DNA of 64,000 nucleotides from Colius striatus (GCF_028858725.1 NC_084771.1:5856915-5920914); one strand, 5' to 3'. Positions 30,461 to 44,767 are shown, counted from the first letter of the stretch. Notes: generated by a model from the sequence alone, not told the origin. A program made the numbers and translations.

Positions 30461-33400
30461 CTTTCCTCCAAGCTCAGGGGAGCTGCGACCTTTTCATTTT
30501 CTTCTCTTGAGCTAGATTAAAAGCTGCAATCTGTAAATAGCGGAGTAAACAGCCATCGGAGAAACTGGCAGGGGGGAAATATACTTGCTTCCCATTCTGT
30601 TTTAACAGGTATCACGCTTAACTCCTCTTGCTGCCTTTGAAAATCTGCTCCCTGGGCTTAGCATGCTTTTGTATCTCTGAGCAAAAATGTGTTTAAAGGG
30701 AAGGGGAAACGCTGATTGGGAAAGGAAATGCTGGGTCAGGCAAAAATCTGATTTACAATCGTTTTCTTCCTAAATCTATTCAAATAATTCAGCAGGCTCG
30801 GAACACATAATCCCTTAGATCTCAGAGCCCCTCGCAGGCACTAATCAATTACCCTTGATAAGTGATGGACACATTAAAAGCGTCAATTTGGCTGCTCCTG
30901 AAGTGCTGCTGTTTTAAAAGCAGAATGAGCTGTCATGTAGCAATGCATAGCCCTGCCATACAATTATCTGCCGTGGAAAAGGAAAATACTACACACCATT
31001 TAAAATGAGCAATTTCAGAGGCTAAATTACATTCCCACCTGTGTCCATCTCCTGCCTGAGGTGGTGTTGTTTTATGACCCCGTTTCCAAATGCAACAGTT
31101 ATTTTTTTCAGTTAAAACTTTGCTAATGTGGGGGTATTTCAAATTCCCCTGTGAAACTGGGATGCATCCAATCAACTTTTCTAAATCCCTTGTTTTCCAA
31201 AGTCTTGATGATCCAAGTGGTTCCTTTAAAACAAACCCACAAAAGCAAGCAAGCAAGCAGTAGTATGAGATGGCAACACTGCAAACAGCCTGCAGCACCC
31301 CAGCAGCCCTGTGGTTGAGGGACTCAGGGATATTCCCAGTCTCCTCCGTCACAGCTGCATCACCATGGGGAAGGAAGGAGGAGGTTTCCCTTGGACTGGG
31401 CTGGTGGATTTCTGTGCTACTGGCTCTGGTTTTATGCCAGAGCTGAGATTCAACAGCTTTTTCCTCCTCCACTGCCAGCAGCTGAGCTGGGGGAAGGGGC
31501 TGGGGGTGGCTGGGTTCCCCCAGCCTGCAGCGTGCTGTGGCTGGCTACAGTGGCTCTCCTGGTGGAAGTCACGGCTGAGTAGAGCTCCCTGTAAACAAAC
31601 TCACTCTGCTTCTCACCACCTGCCAAGTGCTGAGTACTACTCACTGTAACCATCATCCCAGAGAGCCTCCAGTCTGGTTCTGTGCAGAACTGATGTGTTG
31701 GGAGATATTCGTACAAGCTAATTTGAAGTATGTCATTTCTCTGCCTAAATTAAACATCTAGACTCCTGCTATAATCAAAGGTGAGAGGCAAGTTCCTAAT
31801 GAGAGTGCTCGGAATCACACCCTAAAAGATCTCTTGTTTGTATGAGGAGCACAGACACCTTACATAGGTGCTTAAAATGGCTCTGAATATTCCCTGTTGT
31901 GTGCTGGGTCTGCCACTGCTACTGCAAACAAATACACAACCTCCTCGCCTTGTGTAAATCAAATGCTCTAGCTGCACTCTTAAAGGAGAAACGTTGGTAG
32001 TACTCAGATGGAAATTAACTGGAGAGTGCATTTATTTTTGGCCAGTCCCCTGAGAGCACCTGCCAAGCATTACCTCTCATTTCAAGCCTGGCTGTTCCTG
32101 CTGAGAAAGTCTGATGGAGCTTTGAGCTGGGTCAAGGTGAGTGCTGGGCTCTTCATCAGCTGTCTGTGCCATTTAAAAGGGAAAGAGGAAAGAAAGCTAA
32201 GCAGCAGATTGGGTGTGAGGAGTGGTGTTCTGGTGCTAGAGAGTGCAGGAATGAGAAGAAACAGGTCTGCTCAGGTATGGTTTATGTGCTTATTAATTGC
32301 ACCTGCTGGTCCCTGAGCATCGGTGGACAGTTTTAGAATCAAAATGCTGAACTGTAAATTAAATAGAATGAATTCTGGCCTCGTCTGTTCCTGGATGATA
32401 GCCAATTGCTTAAAACAAGGCCCATGTGCACCTGTTTGAAACCAGAGTAACTGCCACAAGCCACGGTGCCTACGTAAAGGGTTCCCGAGAGTCATTAAAG
32501 CCGTCGTCTGGACGCACTCATGTGTCGGCAACAGGGACGGGGGCCACGTGCTCCCTCCCCTTCTGGGGGAGCACAACTGGAGTGTGCCCAGGGCTGTGTC
32601 TCTTGGGGTGCCTGAGGGTCCCCTGGGCCAGATGGGAACCAGGCTGGAGCTACTCCTTGCCCACTTCCCAGCACCATGTCGGGCCCCACACAAAGCCCTG
32701 CACTGGGCATCGCATCACCCTCCTGACAGCACAGCTGGCTGCAAGACTTTATCCCAGCAACTGTGAGCTCAGGTGGAAGGACGTTGGGGTCAATTAATAT
32801 CTTTAATGAACACTTTAGAAACTCACATTTGTCCTCTGGATTCTTGAAAAGCAGACAAACCCCATGCTTTCATATATTTTTTCCTTTTCCACCAGGGACA
32901 GAAGCTGCTGGCTGAGAATCTGAGGCCTGAACCCAAAGAAAACATGTCTCAAGAAGCAGCCTAACTGCTCTGGCCAAGGTTTTTCTTTACTTTTTTTTTT
33001 GTTCTCAGTCTACTCCAGAAGTCTGCAGAATCCAAACAGAGCTACAGAGTGTAAGGTGACATTCAGAGGATCAATGAACAGCTGTAAAAGAGCTTTCCTG
33101 CCTTTCCCTGCAGTTAATAACTTTGTTGCACAGAACTTCGTTTTTCAGAAAGATCTCATGTGTTTTTTGGCTGACAGAGGACTGGGGAGGAATGTTCATA
33201 GTTATGAACAGGGATAATTGGTTTTTTTAAGGGGGAAAAAAAAATCCAAACCCTCAGACAAACAAACTTGCTTTCACCAAAGTCTTTGTTCCTGTTGCTG
33301 ACGGTGTGCAGTATTACCTGAAGTAATAAAATGGTGCATAAAGTGGCCTTATTTGGACTGAGAAGTGTGGAAATTTGCATGCAGAACAGGTAGTGTTGAC

Positions 33401-36400
33401 AATCAAGGTCTCAGTATGGTTTTATTTCCCCTTGCACTAGACAGGGATGATATCTGTGGCTGGGTTAGGTGGGGTGGGCACTGGCAAAGAGCAGATATGA
33501 CTCAGGGCTGATGCTGCTTGGAAGGAAAGCAATATTCTTGCCAAAATCTGGATGCTGGCCCTTGGAGAAGAGAAATTACTCTCTCTTCTTGGCTCCTGAA
33601 CCTACAGGAGACTTTTAGCACATTTAAATTGTACATGTCACTTGGCAAGGGTTTTGAGGCCAAAACCACTAAAAAGCCCAGACTCTTTCATCTAAATACA
33701 GTCTTAGGAAATTACTGTGGTCTTAATCTAATATGCACTCTGTCTGTTACAATGTTATCCCTCCTTTGTAAAAGAGACTTTGCTTGTTTATTCATCATTC
33801 TACCTGTAATGGAAAAGTTCCTTCAAGTGTAACAGAAATTACATACAAAAAAAAAAGGAAAATAAGGGTCACAAAGTCCAAAAGGTTTGGGGTTGTTCTC
33901 AAGATATTACATGTGGGTTGTTTGATTTGGCCTTATTTTTATTTAACCATGTCATAGATGTTTTTTTAATTGGGCAGTGATTTTATATTACACAGTTACA
34001 GGTTGAGAACCCTACTGGAAAGTGGTGTCTGGGACTTTCCTGGAGAAAGAGAGTTAAAACTCCAGGTGTTGGAGATGGGCAAGTTCTTCTCAGGCTGGTG
34101 CACAGTTGTTTCCTGTTGGGACTGCTTAGGCTGCAGGCTGTTAATCTCCACCACAATAAATGGATAGGTGAGAGTTTGATGTTTTTAGCTTGGTATTATG
34201 GGGGTAATTTTCTTATTATCAGACTCTGTGGACATATATTAAGTGTTATTATGTGTGACTTAAAAGTAGGAAGAATCTATAAAATTTGAGCCCTTTTCCC
34301 ATGGTTTTTGTTGTGCTCTGATCCCAGTGCTTGGGCTGATCTCCATGGGCTGGAGTACATGATCTGATCCCTCCTGGTAGCCCTCATGGCAACATGAGTT
34401 ATTGTGGAAGGATTCATTCAACGTGCTCTTAAGTCAGTGGTTTCTAGAGTTGATGCCACAGAGTGGATCTCCAGGTGTAGCAAAACTCCAGGGCTAGTGA
34501 GAAGCGGAGCTGGTGGGTGTTTAACTGCTGACTTAATGAACAGAACAAGATCTGACACTATTTTGACATATGCCTGCAGTGATTCTGTTTTACGCTTGTA
34601 CTACTTTGAATTTTTTCCCTGTCTTAATTTTAACTCTTTTCCTTTCCCTCTTACTGTGGCTGTGATGATAGGGCTTCCCTTCTCCTCTTCCCCTCTCATG
34701 TTCTTTAACATCTTCTTGATTTGAGGGAAGTTGAACAGCCTCATTTTGTCCAGCCAGGATGTGGGTTTGAAGGGGATGCCTGTGGCAGCACCGCTGAGCT
34801 GCAGAGAGCGAATGGTACCCGGCAGAGTGAGCTGGCAAGTCGGGCAGACCTCCTGCTGCTGGCAAACTATAAACTCTCCCTTCAGCAAAGAACATGACAC
34901 ACCTTTCCACTGACACAGGCATTGGCAGACAGCATGTGTGTGCATGGATGAGTTTGCATCTAACGTACTTTGAATGAAGTTTTGTCCTCTGCTTGTCAGT
35001 CTGTCTGCTCTGGGCGGGCACCGAGAGGAACTGTCTTTGTGCTAAAGATCTTACCAACAAAATAGACTGCTAGACTGTAACCTAACAACCACCTTCCATG
35101 CACAGACAGAATCCCCACTGATGTCAAAGGTTTTATTTCCACTGAGAAATTAGTGAGTGCTGCAGATTTTGAAGTATTATCAACATTAAAACAACAGTCT
35201 GGACTGTGTTTTCCCTGCTGTTGTCATGTGAAACACTTAGGGGTGACTGTGAGTGTCAGTCTCTGTTACTCCTTCATTTTGTTCATTTGATGGCAGAATT
35301 GCTGTCTGCTCAGTTAATTAATTTCTCCTGCTGTGCTCTGGTCTTTCACACAGCATCCGGATCAAAAAGAAGTCTTTGAGAGTGAGACAATGTAGCGGGA
35401 ACCCACAGAAATTGTTAGAGGGACCCAGGGGAGGTGAGAGGTTCTGGGAGTTGGTTTTGTTGTTTAAAAGTGGTTTTCCTATAGAACACAAGTGCATGTG
35501 GCAGTGCAAAGTCAGCGAGCAGGGCAACTGAACAGGGAGGAGTTTTGTTGACTCGCTTGGAAACCCATGATGAAATTCTGTGATAATTCATTATAAGCAG
35601 GTCCATAAGTGATGGGAAAGCTGCTTTTCTCCCATGCAAAGCTGTCAGACCTTTTTAACGCTGGGGTGAGGTTTGTGCTGTCTCCTGCAGCTCTGCTCTG
35701 GGAGCTCACCCTGCTCTGATTCTGTTGCCTTTCCTGCCATGGTCAGGCCATGAGCTGTTCCTCAGCCAACAGCACTGACCATAATTAAGTTTTCATTTCC
35801 CTATCTCGAGCCAACTGCAGAAGTGTAAATACTGTGACTGCTGTTTTACAGGTGAGGGGAAGATGGGTGGGGAGAAACATGAATTATCCAGACAGCCCAA
35901 TCCCTGTGTCCATGCTGTGAACTGAGTAGCTTGCACTGATGGGGAGATCTGAGAGAGGCTGGAGAAAGAGACCCCATGTATTAATTCTGCTCTGAGAGAG
36001 GCCAAAGGACTCAAAAATGACACCTGCTTGCCTCCCTGTGGAACAAGATCAGCTTTGGCTCACACATTTCTAAGCTGTTGCATTGCTGGTGGCACGAGCA
36101 GCCATGGTCTGCCTTGAGCTGCAGCACACAGGCTGTGTGCATCCGTTAGAGCCAACACTCACCACGTTTCACCCCTTCTGAGTGTCTCTCCATGGCCTGG
36201 GACAGCGCTTGGCTTCATGCTGCTGGTTGCATAAAGACTATAAAATGGCCCTTTGTCATCTGGCATGTTGCTGTGTGTTGTGACTCCTCAGGAGAGCTCG
36301 GTGCCCCGAGCCTACAGGCTTCCAGATGCAGTGTCTGCCATCCCCACTCCTCCCAGTGCAGCCAGGGCTGTCCCTGGTGGGAGTGTTTGCTGCATCAAAG

Positions 36401-36926
36401 CCCCAGGTTGTGCTGCAAGTGGATGATTTCTCTGGTATATTTACACTTGTAAAAGAAGATGGGTTTTTTTTCCCCCTTGTAAATATCACGGCACTTCTGT
36501 TGCTTCTCTGCTGGCCCATCTGTGCACCGTTTTCACTTGTACTGACTCATATTCACAGAGTAGTAAGAACTGTCTCAAACTGTTTTAATTTTTGTGTTAG
36601 ACTGGGCTCATTTTGCCTTTCCAGTTAGCTCCTGGCCACTTGAGTGCTGGATTTTCCTTTTTGTCATTGAGATCTTTGGATGCTATAGGCTTGATACAGT
36701 TTTTAATGAAGCAGTTTGCATTTTTTTTGTTGCTATTATTCAAGGCTTCCCTGCCCATGTTTCTGGGATTACTACTCTGTAGTGGGCTGTGCTTTCTGCC
36801 TCTTTTCTGCATGACCAGAAGTCTCTCTGTGTGTATTCCCTCTGAAAGTGGGTGTAACATCTTCAGTCTGTCATAAGGTTTCACCTTTTGATATTTCAGA
36901 AGAGGGAAATGGTGGCTTAAGGTTCA

Positions 36927-37480
36927 TTGAATTGTAGAATCATTTTGGTTAGGAAAGACATTTTAAGATTGAGTCCAACCACTCACCTCACCCAGCCAAG
37001 CCCATCACTGACCCATGGCCCTCAGCACCTCAGCTCCATGGCTTTGCAGCATCTCCAGGGATGGGGACTCCACCACCTCCCTGGGCAGCCTGGGACAGTG
37101 TATAACAACACCCTTAGTGAAAGAGTTCTTTCTAATCTCCAATCTAAACCTCCTCTGGTGCAACTTTAGGGCATTTCCTCTTCTCCTACCACTCGTTACT
37201 TGGGAGAAGAGATGGACCACACCTCATTACAACCCCTTTTCAGGTAGTTGCAGAGAGTGATAGTGTCCCCCTGCAGCCTCCTATTCTCCTCCTATTCCCC
37301 AGCTCTCTCAGCTGCTCCTCATCAGGCCTGTGCTGCAGACCCTTCAACAGCTTCATTGCCTGTCTCTGGACACATTCCAGTACCTCAGTGTCCCTCTTGT
37401 AGTGAGGGGCCCAAAACTGAACACAGTATTTGAGGTGTGGCCTCAAAAGGTTGCTCATGCAGATTGTGTCCAGACTCATA
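36927..37480 (-). mobile_element. CR1 LINE fragment, minus orientation
   Basis: The left end is attgtagaatcattttggtt plus aggaaagacattttaag (reverse-complement CR1 3' end). The minus strand near 37440 reads [25 protein letters not shown], the CR1 reverse-transcriptase C-terminal motif. The copy is 5'-truncated. Confidence 0.9.
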
Positions 37481-40400
37481 GAGCTGTGCTGTGTTCTTTT
37501 TAATGAGTGAGCATGGACTAATTTTCTCCACCTCTTTGAGTAACCAGAGTAGACAGCAGCAGTTTATTCTTGAATATTTTGCCTTGTCTTCACTGCTCCA
37601 TGTGCACCCAGGACCATACTCATTTTCTGCAGGTCAGACCTGGTTCTGGAGATGGGTCGATTATAGGCTCTTCTCAGTAGCTAGTTCCCCATTGTTCACT
37701 GGCATGTAGTGTCTGTATACTTGCTCAGTTTGAACTGTCTCTCAGCTCTCTTCTGGCCTGCTACCCCAGAGGCCCTGCAATTAAAAGGCACACTTGAAAT
37801 GAAAGCCCTACCAAACCCTGCAGCTGCAGGAGCATCCTTGGTCATGGCTGGATGCTGCATGTGTTGCCTTACTGGTGCACCCAGCTTGTTCAGCACTGAG
37901 GATAGTCAAAGTAGCCACTGGATCTCTACTGCACATGTGTAAACAGCAAATATATATAAGGTCTGAGGCTGAAAACAAGAAAATTATGGTCCTTTTTTTC
38001 CCCCAGAGATGTGAAGAAACTGGTATTTCATAACAGTTAAGTCTGCCAGAGTTTCAAGGTCTTGCTTTTAGAAGCATGGAGGTGTGAGAGCATTTCACTA
38101 AATGACAAGAAGATCCTTTTCACAGGGCCAAAAAATAACTCTTCTTCTTTAAACATGTACTTGGGAAAGACTTGAGCCATTCCAGCTGAAATGAAAAAGT
38201 TTAGCCTGAGGCCAAACCCAGCCAGAGAAATGTTCAGCTCAAACAATTAATAATAGATGAAGTTATGAGCAACCAAAACTGGAGTTATACAATAGTCAAC
38301 TGTAATTACAGGGCTGCCTTCAACTCTGCCTATAACATCAGCACATGTGTCAATGTAAGTTCTTGGGTGACTGTCAGGAAGATCCTCCTTGCAGAGCTGT
38401 ATGCAAACCCCAGCTTGCTGATTCGAGGGGCTGGGAGCAAGTGTTTCACATCAGAAGCAATCTGCTTACGAAAGATGAATTAACTGGTGACTTTCAGAGC
38501 AGTGTCTTGTCTGTGTTCAGTGTTTACCCAGGGTCAGGTTTAGCTGGGCTGTTTTTGTTGCATGTGGGAGGAAAGGTACAATGAAGAGGAGTCTCCTGTG
38601 ACAGAGAACAGCTCTGGCATGAGGAAGCTGAGATGGCAGAGATTAATGGGGCTGCATCCCATCTGCAATATCTCCAGCTGAGCAAGGCTTTCCTGGGAAA
38701 CTGAAAGGTAATCTCCCAGTGATGGAGATTGTCTTTCATAAAAGCAGTTCCTTGCTTAGCAGGGAGAACACACTTAGACTACAAGTGTGTCCTGAACAAA
38801 TGGCTCCTCATGGAGATGTTCATGACACACACAATAACAGGTGAGCACTTTAGAAGCTTGCACGTAGAGGAATATTGTCGCCTCCGTCTGCTGCTAAATT
38901 GAGCTGCATGTGAACTCTGTCAGCAGTAGTAGTGCTGACAAACAGTCATCTTTGGTGATGAAAAGAGTGCAGGTGAGAGGGAATTTTGTGGGAGGAGTTC
39001 CTTCTCTGAATTTCTTGTGGAAACCGTAATTATATGATTCAGTGTACAAGAGGTATGAGGGTTTCCAGTGTAAGCTATAAAAAACGCTTAGGGAAGCAGC
39101 CTACAGATGAGGATTCTCATTCAGACCTTATCTACTATCTACTCATGTGGGAGCACGGAAATCTTAGCACTCCACCTTATCTCTTCTCCCCCGGGAGATC
39201 AGAGTTGAGAGAGTTTGACCTCTCGCTTACGGTTTCAAATCAAAGCCACAGTAGCAGTGGCTTTGGCCATGCAGTGCCTCAGTCACTTAATGAAATAATC
39301 TTGTTCCCTGCCCTTGTGGATAGAAATATGTCTTGCCAAAATACTACTTAAGTGATACCAGGAGGACAGTCGTAAAGGAGTAGAGCTGTGCAGAAACATC
39401 TTTGCTTTCTCTGCAGATGCAGAGCTTAGGAAGGTGGAGGTAGTTTGTCTCTCTGCTTTGGGGCAGCTCCTAATTTGTACATGAAAAAGAACCTTCATGG
39501 TTCTTGTGCTTGCTCCTGGGCTTTTCAAGTTCCATGCAGATTGAAATGAACTTTAAATCAATGTTGATTCACAGCATTTGGTGCAAGGAGATAGACCCTA
39601 GATCTGGAATGGATGCTCTCCAAAAACAAGGTGCCTCGGTGCCAGCACAGGAGTAGCCATACAAAGAGCTCTCAGCCAGAACGGGCCCAGAATTCGTTTT
39701 GCTTTCTTACACTCAGAGCTGATATATTTTAAAGGATATCAAGCATCAAATGTGGCAGAGGGGAAAAATTGTTACAGACTGTATTTGGCAGAAAACCAGC
39801 AAAGATAAAATACCATACGTTCTGTGCAATGAGCTCCTACATAAATGGTTCATTCACTAGAACACAGCTGGGGTCAACACCTTCTATTTGAACAGCACAA
39901 AGTTATGCAAATATTTTTATGTGGATTTGCTCAAAAAAAAACCAAAAGGAAAGGCAATATATTCTGTTCCAATAAAAAAGGTCTTTATCTATGTAACTTC
40001 TAAGAATCAAAATCCCACAAGGACAGTGTCACTGTGTTATACACAAGTATACGGCAGCTGAACAGTTAGAAAATGACAAGATATGCCCTAGAGATGCAAA
40101 CTTTGAAAAGATGGCTTGTTTTCCTCTGTGTTGCCAGCCAAGTCTGTTCTACAAATTGTGTGTGGTGGAGATCACACTATTTCAAAATATCAAATTGCTA
40201 ATTAAAGAAACTACTCAAGGAAACTTTCCAGTAGAACAATATATGCAGTGGGATAATAGTAGTCACTATTTCTTTAATGAGTTTCTTTCCCAACCAGAAT
40301 TTCTTACAATACATTCAATGCAGCCATTCAGTGAGATTATTATGAATCACATGTGTATTATTTCTGATTCGATATTAACATAAAAACTTCTGATGAAACA

Positions 40401-43400
40401 TAGTACTACAAAAACAGGTCTAGTGTATAGGATGCCAATATCATTCCTGCAGATAAAAGCCTGGAAATTAAGGTCCTTGTGCAGCAATACAATTTAATGG
40501 TTTAGTTTCTAGGCTTAATTTGCAAAGGTGCTGAGAAACTACAGGTCCAGCTGAAGCCAAGAAGAGCAGGGTGTCTCTGGATGGTCAGAAGTGTTGATCC
40601 ACAACATGAGCATTGCTCTGCAGTGCAGCTTTGCAGTCTCTAGCATCTGAACCTGCAAAAGGGAATGGGAAGGAGAAGTCATTCTTATGGGTGTTCCATA
40701 ACATGGTTGAGCTGCAGATTTTCTTGAATACTTTTATTTTGCTACTTGAAGTAATTTAGCAATGTCATCCAAGGGACAGTGTAAGCAAGGCCTTATGAAA
40801 TGATGCAGGTAGATCAAGTCAAGCAAAGAGTAGTTTAGTTATGCAGCAGAGAGAAGAGTGGAGAACGTAAGGAATGTCTTAAATCCCCTCCTCCCCATTC
40901 TGTGAGGGAATGGTGGTGAAAATATTCCCTTCAGGTTCTGAATAGAAGTTGACATAATGAGGTGGACTTCCAAAAATATTGCAAGGTGGGCAGCTTTTTT
41001 GGTGGTTTGATGGTGGTAACTGCGTGCCTCATTTGATATTCTTGAAAATCCTTCTTTCCTGCTTAAGACATTCTCTTGCATCTATTTTATGTTCTCTGGT
41101 GAACAAGGATGACTTCTTGATCTTGATGTTTGCATTCCTAAATAGTTCTTTTTCATATTCCCCTCAAGTAAACAGAGCAACCAACCATTTAAAGCAAAGA
41201 ATGCCAGAGCTTCCTAAGGATAAAGGCTTTTCTTCCTCATATGTTTTGAGCAGTTGCTGGGCATGAGATGAGTCCTTGGTTTGAATCATATCTCACCACA
41301 CAGTTAGCCAGAGACCTGTCGAAATGACTATTCTTCAGCTGCCTTAAAAGCCTCTCTTGTAGCTTCTGGTGCTCAGGATGACTTAAGCTCCTCTTTATCA
41401 TCATACTGAATGATAACAGTCATGTTGGGCTAATGGCTTTGGATGCTGTTTCCAAAGGTGGCCCTCACCCTCGTACAGGTGACCATGACTCTTCTGCATT
41501 TCCTTGCGCTGATTGACTCCTACTGCTTTCCAGATAAGAGCTGAAACAAACCCCATGGGAAGTAATCTCTTGGGGGAGAACAGCAGCTTGGTTTGGCCAT
41601 TATTTGACGATAGTGGAGTAAAACCCTTCAGGTGAGGATCAGCACTTCACTGTTCTACGTTCTACACTAATTCATAAGAGAAAAAGCAGAGAACTTATAT
41701 GCATGAGTTAATGTGGTTCTTTGTCCATCAGAACTGAGACAAGGGTGCTGTGTCCTCTGTGCTGGATGCAGGTGGGTCAGGAAATTAGTTTGTTGCTGAA
41801 CATCGATAGGACAATATTGTGAATAGGCTAGGTGTGCCGTTGTTTTCTTGACATTGTTTTCTTGGGTGTTTGCTGTTGGAGTTAGTGACGTGGTGAGCTA
41901 TTTCCAAATACAACTTGTGGCATATGACTAAGGTCAGGCAATATGGATCAGCTTAATTTCTATGTGTCCAAAGCATCCCGTCAAATACTGAGAGACATAC
42001 TGGAGAGTCCAACAGGTTAGACTTCACTTACCAAGTCTTTTGTCTTTTATGTCTAATAGGCAAGACAAAATCTCAATCCAGTCCTCTGCACCTCCACAAT
42101 GTGGGTTGGATGTTAATTCTGTCTCCTGGGAAAATTGTTAGTTAGTGTTTTAATAAGCAAATAAATGTTGATGGGAGACATCCCATGAAGTCAGGAAAGA
42201 AAGATGAGAAGAATTGAAGACCAATATACTGATCTGCCCTTATTAGAGCCATCTTCAGGCTGCTTCTCTCCTCCCAGTCTGGAAGGTGTTGTGTTGGATC
42301 CGAGAGCTACTGATCAGTGAAACTGTTGACACCTGAAAGCTGGAAAACATAGTTGGGAGAAGTTGGCAAAGGACAGTAAGTGACCACAGAGTCCCTCGAC
42401 ATTGACCATGGGTCCCTCTCTTCTCCTGTTTGGTAATGGGTATTCCTACTGCCTCAGATGCTCTCTCCTGTCTTGCCTCTTCTTTATCTAATTTTAATTA
42501 AAGCTCCTTTCTCCCCTCCCCCCCAACATAATCAACTGAAGAAAAATGGGCTGGTAAGTCATTGTTTTTACCACTTTGGCAGCAAACGAATGCTATGTCT
42601 GGTATGCTCGGCACCAAGTCAGAAAATGAATCAGCAGCTGTTGTGACAGAAGCTTTTTCCTGAATGGGGAAACAGAGACAAAAAGAAAACAGGCCAAGGA
42701 GAGGTTTCTGTGGTGGGCATTGCCAGGCCACCACTGCTATGAGGAATGGCTTTGCCTTTGGCTGGGGAAGGCAGCCTGACCCCCGGCAGGTCCTGCCCTC
42801 TCCCCCCGGCATGGCAGCAGGGCCAGGAGCTGCCCGTTTGGCGCTGGAGTTGGTGGGGGGCTGCAGAGGGACAAGGTGCCCCAGGGCCTTGGCAGGGAAC
42901 TGGTGGTTTAGGGAATCCCAAATCTCTGCAGGGCTTCCTGAAAGCCAGGTCTCAGCCAGTGTGTGGTAGGGTGTTTGTGCAGTGCCTGCACTGTGGTACA
43001 GTGTGGTTTCTCTGTGCCCATCCGTGAGAAAGGGATTAATTATTTCTTTGTGTCTTGATGGACTTGGACCTGTATTTAGTTGTTTTAAGTGGTAACCTTG
43101 CGTGTATTATTCACAGCACACTGTGAGTTGCAAGGTCATGGAGGAAAGAGTGGTTTACAGCACCCCAGATCATCCTCATCTTTTTTCTTTATCTAATGGT
43201 TAACTGCTCATAAGGACTCAATTCTTTGTGACCTTTGGTATCTGCTGCTTCTTTTACACCAAACATTTGAGGGCACATGAGAAATGGTTTTGACTAACAT
43301 TATGAACTTGTTAACATATTGCAAACTATTTCTACAGAAGCAGCATCAAAGTTTTATCTGCTAAATAAATATTGCCAGACTAAGCTAATATGCAGAGTAG

Positions 43401-44163
43401 ATCTGGAGGCATCACCATGCTGGAGTAGACACAAGATCCAGATGGAGAACAGCACTGTACAACTGGATGATGTGCAAAACTGGAGCTTCTCTATGTTTGT
43501 CTGAGATAACTGGCCTCCATGTCTCCTCAGACAGGACTGCCTTTGCTGGGGTATTTTTAATGGGAATAACTGACAATTGAGTCAGCTGAGCTGGTGACTT
43601 GCAACCTAAATAGCTTCAGTAAAGTCCAAAGGGACAGTGTGTGGTTGCGAGTCAGGGCAGAGGTTGTCCTGGGTTCCTGGAGACCATTATCACAATATTT
43701 ATAGCTCCTTTCATGCCAAATCGACAAGCAAAGTGTTTGTCTTTTCCCATTCCCATAAATTCCCTCCTCACCTCTGCCAGTGAGTGCTTTAACGCCTGTC
43801 TCTATCACACGCGACCCGTGACACAGGTCAGAGCAGGGATTTGTTCTATGGCATGGCTGGAGGGACTTTTCTACCCCTGGTTTTCTCTTGCTGAGCACAC
43901 AGTGGTGTTCACAGTCCAGCCCATGGCCTCACGATGTCAGAAATCCCCTCTGGGTTTGGTTGAGTTTTGTGCAGGGTGGGATGGGTTGTTGTAGAACAGA
44001 GTACAATTATAGGAAGAAAAAAGCTAGAGGTCAGGTCCATTGGAAGTTTTGTGTGCTGATTGACAAGGTTTTTGGTGAAGTTGCATGCTCTGTGTTTCCC
44101 TTTGAGTTCCCCTCACTGCAGGGCCAGTTTGTTCATCCCCATCCAATAAACCACTAGTTCATC
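37481..44163. other. Gene-poor unique sequence
   Basis: No coding exon, RNA gene or transposon that I can recognise. Composition is AT-rich (especially 39.7-40.5 kb). Open stretches are short and low in protein-like character. Confidence 0.5.
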
Positions 44164-44767
44164 CACACAGTGAAACCCTGCAGTGCAATGGAAATGATGG
44201 ACACACAGTGAAACCCTGCAGTGCAATGGAAATGATGGGCACACAGTGAAACCCTCAGTGCCATGGAAATGATGGGCACACAGTGAAACCCTGCAGTGCC
44301 ATGGAAATACTGGGCACACAGTGAAACCCTCAGTGCCATTGAAATGATGGGCACACAGTGAAACCCTGCAGTGCCATGGAAATGATGGGCACACAGTGAA
44401 ACCCTGCAGTGCCATGGAAATACTGGGCACACAGTGAAACCCTGCAGTGCCATGGAAATGATGGGCACACAGTGAAACCCTCAGTGCCATGGAAATACTG
44501 GGCACACAGTGAAACCCTGCAGTGCAATGGAAATGATGGGCACACAGTGAAACCCTGCAGTGCCATGGAAATACTGGGCACACAGTGAAACCCTGCAGTG
44601 CCATGGAAATACTGGGCACACAGTGAAACCCTGCAGTGCCATGGAAATACTGGGCACACAGTGAAACCCTGCAGTGCAATGGAAATGATGGGCACACAGT
44701 GAAACCCTACAGTGCCATGGAAATGATGGGCACACAGTGAAACCCTCAGTGCCATGGAAATGATGGG
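44164..44767. repeat. Minisatellite, 16 copies of a 37/38-bp unit
   Basis: Sixteen tandem units each starting cacacagtgaaaccct and ending gaaat(gat/act)ggg. Twelve are 38 bp and four (copies 3, 5, 9 and 16) lack one G and are 37 bp. Variant sites are gtgcc/gtgca-atgg and gatggg/actggg. Array length is 604 bp (12x38 + 4x37). The minus strand happens to lack stop codons in all three frames over most of the array, giving long but meaningless open frames rich in HFHG and GFHCVP. Confidence 0.97.

Larger units (their letters stand above)
29071..36920. other. Intergenic/upstream region of CD99L2, no gene recognised
   Basis: Mostly unique, moderately AT-rich sequence. It contains the G22 run (29644-29665), a CpG-rich patch (30.1-30.46 kb), an AT-rich block with TAATCAATTA (about 30.77-30.93 kb), and two uninterrupted minus-strand reading frames (30933-31472 and 34590-35060) that match no family I recognise. 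No exon with convincing flanking splice signals and protein-like content was found. Confidence 0.55.
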
